From positions 1-29,156 of IMG/VR virus record IMGVR_UViG_3300032360_000039: a stretch of DNA of 29,156 nucleotides; one strand, written 5' to 3'. Of the stretch, positions 14,809 to 22,332 are shown one piece after another (position 1 is the stretch's first letter; each line of letters opens with the position of its first letter). The notes under the pieces are model-generated. The model saw only the letters and a list, made by a program, of their open reading frames with translations. It was not told where the DNA came from and did no database searches. Position numbers and translations under genes: made by a program. This DNA comes from a virus.

Positions 14809-15324
14809 TTAGCCCTTTCTTTTTTTAGCCATCTTTTTAAATGTCTTTGCTAAAGCTTTTGCTCTTCCTGTACAACCTGGTTTAGTAATAGGTGTACACT
14901 TTCCTTTAGTTCCACGTTTTTTGATTGATTTGTTAACGTCTTGAATCCAATTTTTATCAGAGCCACCTTTTTTAAGCCCAATTCTTCCACCACTTTTATA
15001 ACCTCTGTTTAATTCACCATGAACTCTACTTATTTCAGCTCTTCTATTTGCATTTGAAGGTTCAGCTTCAACACGACCAAGTTCTTCCAACAAGTTAGTT
15101 CGTCCACCTGTTTGTTTTCCAATTCTGCCACCATGTTTTAAAGCAACACCAATGCTGCCTTTTTTCTTAACGACTCCGCCACCACGATACATTTGACCAC
15201 CACGCATTCCCATATCAGGTTGATAATATCCATGAGTCATATCTCTACGAGCAGTACTCATAGGACCACCTAACTGCTTACGAACTCTAACTATTCCTTT
15301 TCCTCTTTTAGATATATCACCCAT
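14809..15324 (-). CDS. Strongly basic glycine-rich protein with repeated GGRIG motifs
   Basis: 171 aa with very high Lys/Arg/Gly content. Segments: N-terminal ISKRGKGIVRVRKQLGG; KHGGRIGKQTGGR near 63-75; SGGRIGLKKGGSDKNWIQDV near 111-130; CTPITKPGCTGRAKALAKTF near 142-161; MAKKRKG end. The GGR-[IV]-x-[LK]-K pattern recurs in several other proteins of this window. There is no catalytic motif. The basic charge suggests contact with DNA, RNA or the acidic scaffold, and the place among head genes suggests a packaged or assembly role, both inferred. Confidence 0.6.
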   Translation of the reverse strand: MGDISKRGKGIVRVRKQLGGPMSTARRDMTHGYYQPDMGMRGGQMYRGGGVVKKKGSIGVALKHGGRIGKQTGGRTNLLEELGRVEAEPSNANRRAEISRVHGELNRGYKSGGRIGLKKGGSDKNWIQDVNKSIKKRGTKGKCTPITKPGCTGRAKALAKTFKKMAKKRKG

Positions 15325-15325
15325 C

Positions 15326-15547
15326 TTATTTATTTATTTTTCCAGATTTTTTAGCTGAAGAACCCCATTTGCCGTAAGACTCATCTCTGCTCGCTTTCAA
15401 CTGAGCAGGAGTTCTTTTCTTTTTAATTCTCATTGCAATGGATTCATCTTTTCTATCTGTGTAACCTTGTTTCTTAACTTTGCCACCTTTTTTCATTCCT
15501 TGAGAATAAGGAAATCTTACTGGTGATCTTACTCCATTTTGTCTCAT
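15326..15547 (-). CDS. 73-aa basic protein
   Basis: Residues MRQNGVRSPVRFPYSQGMKK, GGKVKKQGYTDRKDESIAMR, then IKKKRTPAQLKASRDESYGK. The DRKDESIAMR and SRDESYGK segments are two copies of an R-[KD]-DES-x-[AG]-[MK] pattern I associate with marine phage small proteins. It is joined to the 159-aa gene by TAATG at 15547. Function unknown; it belongs to the same series of basic proteins. Confidence 0.6.
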   Translation of the reverse strand: MRQNGVRSPVRFPYSQGMKKGGKVKKQGYTDRKDESIAMRIKKKRTPAQLKASRDESYGKWGSSAKKSGKINK

Positions 15548-16026
15548 TATTTTTTCCCCTTCATTAAGGCTCTACCAAAACCACGTTTTGCAATTCCAGT
15601 AACTCTTCCACCTTTTTTATATCTTCCAATTATACTTCCTCTGGCAGATCTAGGATGGACTCCTGTTCTTGGCATTGGAACACTACCTGGAGGATATATA
15701 CCTTTAGGTGCATTCATTCTTGCAATATTAACCATTTTGTTTGTACTTGGAATAGTATTACCCGCTGAATCTGTGATTCTATGTCTAGTTCTAAATCTAG
15801 TATCGTTGATTGCTGGAGTGTCTTCAACTACTTTCTGTTCAACAGGAATATGATCAGTTCCATGTATAGGAGGAGTGGATAACCTAGCACCACCTGCTGC
15901 TGCAGATTTTAAAAATCCTGCATCAGTTCCAAACTTCTTTTTACCTCTTCCCATCAAAGCTGCGCCACCTGCTAATGCCGCTAGCATTAATAATCTTTTA
16001 TTTCTTCGTCTTGATTTTTTAGACAT
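15547..16026 (-). CDS. 159-aa basic protein with N-terminal hydrophobic helix and GGRV tail
   Basis: After MSKKSRRRNKR comes a short hydrophobic stretch LLMLAALAGGAALMG (residues 12-26), possibly a membrane-inserting or amphipathic helix. The middle is Pro/Thr-rich. The C-terminus GRYKKGGRVTGIAKRGFGRA (then LMKGKK) is a pattern I associate with many marine phage proteins. It is coupled by TAATG to the 73-aa gene. No function is known; it may be a minor virion component. Confidence 0.6.
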   Translation of the reverse strand: MSKKSRRRNKRLLMLAALAGGAALMGRGKKKFGTDAGFLKSAAAGGARLSTPPIHGTDHIPVEQKVVEDTPAINDTRFRTRHRITDSAGNTIPSTNKMVNIARMNAPKGIYPPGSVPMPRTGVHPRSARGSIIGRYKKGGRVTGIAKRGFGRALMKGKK

Positions 16027-16065
16027 AATATCTCCTTATATGTTTTTTACTACTTAGTGTCCACC

Positions 16066-16455
16066 TTATTTTTTCCCTTTACCGTTCCTGAATATTTGAG
16101 TCCCCTTAATACCAAAAATGCTGGCGCAGACTAAAATCCATAAATTAGTAAACCATGATGGCAACGCCTGGAAATGCTCGAAGAACACTTTTATCTTGGT
16201 CATAGCGGCCGGATCGTCCGACCAAACCCCCCAGGCCAAAATTATTATGGGGAGTGTGAGAATCGCTAAAACGACCTCGTCCTTGTAGTCGTTTTGACGG
16301 GCTTCTAAAAGTTTGCCCTGGTAAGCTTCCTCGCCGCGAGACATTTTAACGGCGTGCATGTGCTGTGCATCAGCCATAGCCATCTTTGTCTCTTGACGCT
16401 TTTTGTATATATGCGTACCTGCGTTTAAAGCAAGTTTAATTGCACTGAACCACAT
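16066..16455 (-). CDS. Holin-like membrane protein
   Basis: 129 aa. The N-terminal amphipathic region (MWFSAIKLALNAGTHIYKKR) and a charged helix (EAYQGKLLEARQNDYKDE) are followed by two predicted membrane segments, about residues 61-78 (VVLAILTLPIIILAWGVW) and 102-117 (FTNLWILVCASIFGIK). The short basic tail is RNGKGKK. Two membrane spans, small size and a charged tail fit class II holins, and I associate this type with lysis annotation in marine podoviruses. A virion membrane-contact protein is the alternative. No endolysin was recognised nearby. Base composition is visibly richer in G+C than the flanking genes. Confidence 0.5.
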   Translation of the reverse strand: MWFSAIKLALNAGTHIYKKRQETKMAMADAQHMHAVKMSRGEEAYQGKLLEARQNDYKDEVVLAILTLPIIILAWGVWSDDPAAMTKIKVFFEHFQALPSWFTNLWILVCASIFGIKGTQIFRNGKGKK

Positions 16456-16456
16456 A

Positions 16457-16645
16457 TTAGAACCACTTGGCTTTAACTGGTTTTTTATCTGCTCTCATAC
16501 GTTTTGTACCTTTAACGGTAACCGTTTGAGTTTCAGTAGGATCAGTAGCTTCAATTTTAATACCACCAGTTGAATAACCATCTTTGCCCACTCCCAGTAC
16601 TTTTCCGCTAGTGTGTAATGTTTTCTCAGTAGGTTGTTTTGTCAT
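16457..16645 (-). CDS. 62-aa hypothetical protein
   Basis: MTKQPTEKTLHTSGKVLGVG, then GYSTGGIKIEATDPTETQTV and a basic end (KRMRADKKPVKAKWF). The beta-like core and the basic tail ending in WF are seen, but no family is recognised. A single base separates it from the holin-like gene. The ribosome binding site AAGGAG precedes the ATG. Confidence 0.55.
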   Translation of the reverse strand: MTKQPTEKTLHTSGKVLGVGKDGYSTGGIKIEATDPTETQTVTVKGTKRMRADKKPVKAKWF

Positions 16646-16669
16646 ATTTTCTCCTTGTTTAATTGTATA

Positions 16670-19183
16670 CTATCTTCTAGGACCTTTCAAGATTCTTACG
16701 TCTCTTTGTTTAAACCGATCTTGTTCCCTTTTGAAGTCATTAGACATTTCCTGTTTTGTCAGGGATGTCTCAGCTCTCAGTTCAGCCAGCTCTTCATTTT
16801 GTTCTAATTTTTCATCAAACTGATCTTGACCCATCATTTGCTTAGATCTGTCCAAATTAATTTTTTCTTGGTCTTGTTCTCGTTTTTTAGAATCATCCAT
16901 AGCTCTTAAATCTAGTTCTCTTGCTTTTAATTTAGCAATTGGGTCATTTCCAAATTGTCCCATGATTTTATTTTCTTCTTCCATGAATTCTTGCATCATT
17001 TCGGCAATTAATTTAGCTTTTCTAGACTCTAGCGCCATTGACATCTGCATTAATTGTTGTTGAACTTGCGGATTTTGCTGCATCATTGGGTTCGCTTGGA
17101 GTTGTTGTTGCAATTGTGTCAATTGAGCAATTTCTTCTCTCATTTCTACTTCTAACTGCTCTTGTGCCATCATAGAAATGTGTTCAAAAATGTTTTTTTC
17201 AAGTGCACCGAGTACAACAGGATTATTTCGAGCTAAATTTGTCGACATAAAATTTAAATGGGTTGTAATATGCGCCTGATGGTCCTGACCTTTAAAAGCT
17301 TGAAAAGGTTTATTAGACATTGCCAAAATATTTTCAACTGCCGGGTCCATTGGAGACGGTGGTTGAGGTGGAGGAAGTATTTTATCAACATCTTTCACTC
17401 CAATTGCTTGATACATGTCATGAAACGCTTCATATAAATTATGTAATTGTGGATTTGCCATTGCAAGCTGTAATTCTGTTTGGGCCATAGTAATTCTTTG
17501 TGTTTGAGAAAATATATTAGGATCTGCAATTGGGATAATATCCACTTTATCATCAAAATCTGAAACTTTAATATTCCTGTTTGCTCCTACGACATCATAA
17601 GGATATTCTGGTGGTAAATAAGTTTTAAAAACTCCAGCTAGTAACTGAAATTCCTGCTTCATCGCCACATACAATCTTTTATGTATGGCTGACATGACCC
17701 GTGAGCCTCGCTCTAACAGGGCTATGGTCGTCCCAACAGCGGCCTGCTGGTTGCCGTCCCCGACCTGCATGTCAGCTATGGCGGCAAATCGTTGCCCTGC
17801 CTGTACGACAATACCCATTAATGAGAGTAATGTTTGCGAGGGCTCCTTAAAAGGAAGAGGCATAAATGCATCTCTGATGTTTCCACCAGGAGCATCCACA
17901 TCTCTAAATTCACCAGGTTGTATTGCTTGGGCTTCGTCTCTTACACGAATGCCTCTTTGCTTAAACCCTGCAGGTAAATTACTTAATGTACCTGCGTCCA
18001 ATAGTTGACGTAACGCGGTTGTTGCGGTTCTTGATAAACCACCAATCATATGAATTAAACCTAATCCATAAAAACCTAGACCCGGTAAAAATTTAAAGTG
18101 AACAAAATATTCAATTTTTAATTTTTGCGGATCTTCAATTTGGTAATTTCTTCTGATTGATAAAACTTCTCTGGAAGCTATTTCTACAGTTACAATATAA
18201 GGTAGTTTAATTCCAGTTGGTTCTTGAGACTCGGGATCCATGTCTTCAAATCCTTCTAAATCTAAATTTACATGACATTCAATTAAGGTAAAAACATCTT
18301 CGTCTCTAGTTTTTTTAAGTCCTTCTAATTCTCTTTCTTTTTTCTTAACTTCTGATTCTGTATCATAACCAGGTTTTAGTTCTATATCTCTATAAAATCC
18401 TGCTACCTGTTTTTTTCTTAAGTCATTTTCAGAAATTTTAATTGTATGCATAACTGCTTCTGCGTCTTGAAGTGAAGTTGCAGTGTATGGGACAACTAAA
18501 TCATCTGCCGGAACAAATTTTGATACGGCTCTGCCCAAAAGTTCATCGTAATAAACTTTTTTAAACGCAGAGCCGGCGAGAGGGAGATAAAAAAGCAGTT
18601 GATCGAACTCGGGTTCAAACTCCTTCATCACATCCATGAGCTGATAGTTCATGAAATTTTTTACTCTAACAGATTGATCTTCTTTCTGTCGGTCCGGTCT
18701 GCCCATTACTTGGGTATGAACAGGACCTGTTGCTGGCAGCAATTCTTTATAAGCTTGTGCTTGAAACTGTGTTACAGACTCTGCAAGGACCGGGTGCGTG
18801 GCACCGGAAGCTCCTTGAAAGGGTTGTGTTGGATTTTCATATTTAAATCCTAAAAGATCTAAACCTTTAGTATAAGTATCTTCCCAGTCTTTTCTGGAAG
18901 ATTTATACATCATATAATTTTCATTTAATTCAGAACCGAGTTTTCCTAAGACATCATCTGGAAGTAAATCTGCTAAATTGTCAAAATGGCCTTCTCCGCC
19001 CGGTTGATTAACCGCATTCGGATTAAAATTTATTTCAACGCTGCCATCATCTTGTTGCTCGACTTTAACATCATCAGGACTAACTTGAGTTATTCCCGTT
19101 TCTTTTTGAGCAATGATTTCTTCTTCAGGTGGAAGTGTTATCGTTTGCTCTACGTTAGGTAGAGCTTTGTCTATGTCTGCCAT
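16670..19183 (-). CDS. Portal protein (long P22-like type)
   Basis: 837 aa. After an acidic N-terminus the core carries YTKGLDLLGFKYENPTQPFQ, ASGATHPVLAESVTQFQAQA, LLPATGPVHTQVMG, SAFKKVYYDELLGRAVSKFV and the region GIRVRDEAQAIQPGEFRDVD, typical of portal proteins of marine podoviruses. The last 200 residues (from about 640) are a long Gln/Glu/Lys-rich helical barrel-like tail with QLQQQLQANPMMQQNPQVQQ. Portals form the dodecameric DNA entry/exit ring at one capsid vertex, binding terminase during packaging and the adaptor afterwards. The length is close to P22-type portals with a barrel. The region coding about residues 455-500 (17685-17815) is richer in G+C than the rest. Confidence 0.9.
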   Translation of the reverse strand: MADIDKALPNVEQTITLPPEEEIIAQKETGITQVSPDDVKVEQQDDGSVEINFNPNAVNQPGGEGHFDNLADLLPDDVLGKLGSELNENYMMYKSSRKDWEDTYTKGLDLLGFKYENPTQPFQGASGATHPVLAESVTQFQAQAYKELLPATGPVHTQVMGRPDRQKEDQSVRVKNFMNYQLMDVMKEFEPEFDQLLFYLPLAGSAFKKVYYDELLGRAVSKFVPADDLVVPYTATSLQDAEAVMHTIKISENDLRKKQVAGFYRDIELKPGYDTESEVKKKERELEGLKKTRDEDVFTLIECHVNLDLEGFEDMDPESQEPTGIKLPYIVTVEIASREVLSIRRNYQIEDPQKLKIEYFVHFKFLPGLGFYGLGLIHMIGGLSRTATTALRQLLDAGTLSNLPAGFKQRGIRVRDEAQAIQPGEFRDVDAPGGNIRDAFMPLPFKEPSQTLLSLMGIVVQAGQRFAAIADMQVGDGNQQAAVGTTIALLERGSRVMSAIHKRLYVAMKQEFQLLAGVFKTYLPPEYPYDVVGANRNIKVSDFDDKVDIIPIADPNIFSQTQRITMAQTELQLAMANPQLHNLYEAFHDMYQAIGVKDVDKILPPPQPPSPMDPAVENILAMSNKPFQAFKGQDHQAHITTHLNFMSTNLARNNPVVLGALEKNIFEHISMMAQEQLEVEMREEIAQLTQLQQQLQANPMMQQNPQVQQQLMQMSMALESRKAKLIAEMMQEFMEEENKIMGQFGNDPIAKLKARELDLRAMDDSKKREQDQEKINLDRSKQMMGQDQFDEKLEQNEELAELRAETSLTKQEMSNDFKREQDRFKQRDVRILKGPRR

Positions 19184-19319
19184 TTATTTTCCTCGAGTTC
19201 TCCAATGTTTTAGCTTGTTTTACAGGAACATTCAACCCTTGTGAATTAGGTCCTTTTACAGGTGGAATTTCCTTCCATTTCACATGTTTCATGTTTTTAG
19301 TTAATGTTTTATTTATCAT
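19155..19319 (-). CDS. 54-aa ORF between the 175-aa gene and portal
   Basis: It starts ATG at 19319, overlapping the TGA of the 175-aa gene (ATGA), and ends TAA at 19157-19155, inside the portal start by 29 bases. The product contains MKHVKWKEIPPVKGPNSQGL and NVPVKQAKTLENSRK; KWKEIPPxKGPNxQG is a pattern I associate with tiny marine phage proteins. It fills what would otherwise be an unusual 132-base gap in a packed operon. No strong ribosome binding site is visible, but coupling to the upstream gene could supply ribosomes. An internal ATG (Met10) is an alternative start. Confidence 0.55.
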   Translation of the reverse strand: MINKTLTKNMKHVKWKEIPPVKGPNSQGLNVPVKQAKTLENSRKINGRHRQSST

Positions 19320-19843
19320 ACATTCAGAATCTGCGCGAGACCTCCATCTTTAAGACCTCTTTTACCAATAGCTTTATAAAAGTTAGTAATAAAAGTTTGT
19401 AAGTAATCTGTTTTTGCTCTTGGGAGTGCTCCTTTAGGAACAACAAGTCCATATCCTCTTTGGCCCCTATCTTCAACGTTATGTAATTTTTTACTAAGTT
19501 TTTCAGCTATTTTTAATTCTTTAGGAGATAAAACAAGTTTTTTAATCCGACCTGGTTCTGCTAGTCCAGCATATAGTCTTGCACCTTTAGGATTACGTGT
19601 AAACCATCTTCCCGTTGCTCCAAACCTCAAAGGATTATTAGATTGTCCCCCTGTTCCTGTACCATACATCATCTTTGCCATCTGATCTAACGTCGATCTA
19701 GTTTTCCATGGCTCTCCACGATACACGGCAATGCCTTTAGGTTTTTTATTAAAAAGACTAAGTAAATTTTTTCCAAGTCGAGGATTTCTTGCAATCATTC
19801 GACTGGCTAAACTTGCTATTCCTCTTGCAACTATCGGTAGCAT
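19316..19843 (-). CDS. 175-aa protein with possible ADP-ribosyltransferase-like signature
   Basis: Residues 39-45 AVYRGEP and 76-93 ATGRWFTRNPKGARLYAG resemble the YRG and G-x-WFT-x-A-x-x-YA blocks of ADP-ribosyltransferase-fold proteins. A following strand KKLVLSPKEL and YGLVVPKGAL fits the same fold. I cannot identify the third, catalytic ExE/QxE motif, so activity is doubtful. The N-terminus is basic/amphipathic. The C-terminus GGLAQILNV nearly repeats the end of the 642-aa protein. It lies among putative ejected virion proteins, where an injected host-modifying enzyme (as with T4 Alt) would make sense. It could equally be a structural protein. Confidence 0.5.
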   Translation of the reverse strand: MLPIVARGIASLASRMIARNPRLGKNLLSLFNKKPKGIAVYRGEPWKTRSTLDQMAKMMYGTGTGGQSNNPLRFGATGRWFTRNPKGARLYAGLAEPGRIKKLVLSPKELKIAEKLSKKLHNVEDRGQRGYGLVVPKGALPRAKTDYLQTFITNFYKAIGKRGLKDGGLAQILNV

Positions 19844-19845
19844 AA

Positions 19846-22332
19846 TTATTCCTCATCCCGTGCAAAGAAGCCTCTTTTCTTTTTATAATCTTTCCATAAA
19901 TCATAACCCGATAGTCCTGCTGATAGTGCAAGTCCCGGCATTCCGAATCTTCTTGAAACTGTTTTTAACATGGGTCTACTCATTCCTAAACTTAGAGCTC
20001 TAGCTAATTTAGAACCTGGTTTCATTCCAGCAGTTGCAATTTTTGTCATCGTATCAGCGAATGCTGGTCCCATCCATAACGTTGGACTCTTAGCTATTTC
20101 TCCCCAGCTCTCTCCTTCTCTTCTCATTTGTGCAATTCGTAATGGTTCATGAGCAAGGAGTCCTGCAGGAGTATACATCCCTGAAATGTATTTCATTATT
20201 GGACCCATGGCTGCTCGAGGTACGCCGTATCCTTTTCCTCTAGGCCCTATCGTAGTAGAGCCTGGACCAATACCTTTTTCAGTAAACGGACCCGCTTTAG
20301 GTATTTTTTTCTCTAACAGGCCTCTTCGATATTTGTACATAGCTCCGGTACCAGGGACCGTGGCTGCTGTAGCACCTACCATTCCTGCTGTACTACCCCA
20401 GTCCAAAATTTCACTTGGAGGTTTTGGTCTTTCTCCTTCGATCAATGCTTCTAGCATTCCTGCTTGTTGATCCGGATCTGTTAAATAAGTAAAAGGATCG
20501 TCGTTCATGAATTGTTTAACGAGTGGCTGAGCAACTGCACCCAATGCAGCTATTGCTCCATACTTACCGGCTGTCGGGCCAAATCTTCCGAGTGCCCCTA
20601 AAAATCCCCTGGATATATTTTTTAATTTACCTAACGCGCCACCAACTTCTTCAGGGAGTGCTGCAATTTTCTCCATAGCCCCAGGTTGTTTTAATTTTGT
20701 ACTTACACAAGCTTCAAGACCTTGTCCTCCTGCTTGCAGTCGAACTCTTCCTCCTTCCTCATAAGATTTAAAAGTTCGTGGACACCCAAACATATCGCCT
20801 ATCATCCTTAACTGTTTAGGATTTAAAGCAACATCCTCCATAGCTTTGGTTAATGAGTTTGCAAGTGTACGATCTTTAAGTAACTCGCTCCATTTTAGGC
20901 CCGTACTTCTCTGAATAGCTTGTCTCCATGAATTAACTACTGTATCTCGATATCCTGGTTTAATTTCTATTTCTCTTCCTCTCCATTTTCCCCCAGCATA
21001 AAAACGATGACCAAGATTAGCCATCTCTTTACTTAAAGCATCGATCTGAGTGGTTTTGTGTGCATTAAGTGGACTTTCTATCCAACTAGTCAAATTTCTT
21101 TTTAAGGATTTATTATATTGACCAGTATCTAGTGATAAGTTATGGCCAAACTCTGCATCAAATAATAATCTATTTTTAGCATTAATTTTACCGTCCTTGG
21201 TAAGGTTTTTCCAATAATCCCCAATCGCTCTATTATGCTCAACCTCAAGCTTAAGATTCTGTCGAAGTTTGGATAGGTCCATCTCTTTTAATTTATTTAT
21301 GTCAGCATAAATAATTCTACCGCGCCCAGAATCGAACATTGCAGTTGCATTTTTAAATAGTTTTGGATGTTCTGTTAAAAATTTTCTAAGTCCTTTATCA
21401 TTGTAACCTTCAATTGTTGTATTAATATTTTTTTTGGCCGCCTCAAGAAATTTTCTAAAATTTCTACCAGTATCTTCATAAAGCGGATGATCTTTTGAAA
21501 GCTGGACCGCTTGATTTCTTATCTTCGAAGAAGGAATTTGACCTAAATTTAAAAAACCAGTTAAAGCCTTTAATTTAGCTTTATTCTTTGTTACATCCGT
21601 AAAAAAAATGTTTCCGGCTCTTTCATCCCCTTTAATCAAACCGGGTTTTTTAGTTACATATTTTGGTTTTCTAAAAACTTCAATATTATTATCTTTAAAA
21701 AATTCCTTAAAATCCTTCGCCCTTGCAATAAGCTGTATTTCCCTCAGATTACTACCATCCGCCTTAAGTTTAGGAAAAGGTTTATCCCACATGTTTATCA
21801 TCTGCAAAAGGTGCTGCCTTTTAAAATTTGTTAGAGGAGCAAATTCACTCATAGAAATCCTTCCTCCTCTTACGAGCTTGGCGTCAACAGCTTTTCTTGC
21901 AGTGGTTTTTTGCCAGTGGTCCAAGGCATTATATTTATCTTTTAAAGGAATTTTCTTTTTAGCAATAGCCTGTACTCCAGCACTCTCACTTCTTTTTAAA
22001 TAACTTTCAAACTCGTTCTTAAAACCAGGTTTTTTAACTAGCACATCCCATTTAAGTTTTGGATCTATATTGATACTCTTATAGCCTATTCCTGGTGCAA
22101 ATTTTCCCTTATTAGCTTTTAAATTTAATTGAATTAAATTAATAATCCGGCTTAATTGAGCTTTTTTAGGCAGGTTTTTATATTGAATCTTTTGGTGTGT
22201 ATCACCCGAACGCCATTTGTTAATATAATAATCAAAAGCTTTTTTATATTCTGTAGAATTGGCTATTATCGGACTTTCTCCTGTGGTCCTCGAAGCTCGG
22301 TCTAATAAGTCTTGCCATGTTATTAATGCCAT
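19846..22332 (-). CDS. Large putative internal/ejected virion protein (828 aa)
   Basis: The N-terminal two thirds are Lys-rich and helical. Residues about 505-540 hold KQLRMIGDMFGCPRTFKSYE, then GGRVRLQAGG. Residues 560-830 are Gly/Ala-rich with several hydrophobic amphipathic stretches (YGAIAALGAVAQPLV, AGMVGATAATVPGTGAM, LALSAGLSGYDLW) that could enter or cross a membrane. Around 362-415, LEVEHNRAIGD, KNRLLFDAEFGHN and QYNKSL resemble a degenerate HNH/His-Me arrangement. Size, position between terminase and portal, and the membrane-active-looking C-terminus suggest an ejection protein like those of P22 or T7. The start overlaps the 642-aa gene by TAATG. Confidence 0.6.
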   Translation of the reverse strand: MALITWQDLLDRASRTTGESPIIANSTEYKKAFDYYINKWRSGDTHQKIQYKNLPKKAQLSRIINLIQLNLKANKGKFAPGIGYKSINIDPKLKWDVLVKKPGFKNEFESYLKRSESAGVQAIAKKKIPLKDKYNALDHWQKTTARKAVDAKLVRGGRISMSEFAPLTNFKRQHLLQMINMWDKPFPKLKADGSNLREIQLIARAKDFKEFFKDNNIEVFRKPKYVTKKPGLIKGDERAGNIFFTDVTKNKAKLKALTGFLNLGQIPSSKIRNQAVQLSKDHPLYEDTGRNFRKFLEAAKKNINTTIEGYNDKGLRKFLTEHPKLFKNATAMFDSGRGRIIYADINKLKEMDLSKLRQNLKLEVEHNRAIGDYWKNLTKDGKINAKNRLLFDAEFGHNLSLDTGQYNKSLKRNLTSWIESPLNAHKTTQIDALSKEMANLGHRFYAGGKWRGREIEIKPGYRDTVVNSWRQAIQRSTGLKWSELLKDRTLANSLTKAMEDVALNPKQLRMIGDMFGCPRTFKSYEEGGRVRLQAGGQGLEACVSTKLKQPGAMEKIAALPEEVGGALGKLKNISRGFLGALGRFGPTAGKYGAIAALGAVAQPLVKQFMNDDPFTYLTDPDQQAGMLEALIEGERPKPPSEILDWGSTAGMVGATAATVPGTGAMYKYRRGLLEKKIPKAGPFTEKGIGPGSTTIGPRGKGYGVPRAAMGPIMKYISGMYTPAGLLAHEPLRIAQMRREGESWGEIAKSPTLWMGPAFADTMTKIATAGMKPGSKLARALSLGMSRPMLKTVSRRFGMPGLALSAGLSGYDLWKDYKKKRGFFARDEE

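Noticed and set aside
19970-22003. Several plus-strand ORFs of 60-131 codons opposite the 828-aa gene
   Set aside because: They lie wholly within the minus-strand frame, lack ribosome binding sites and have no protein-like features.
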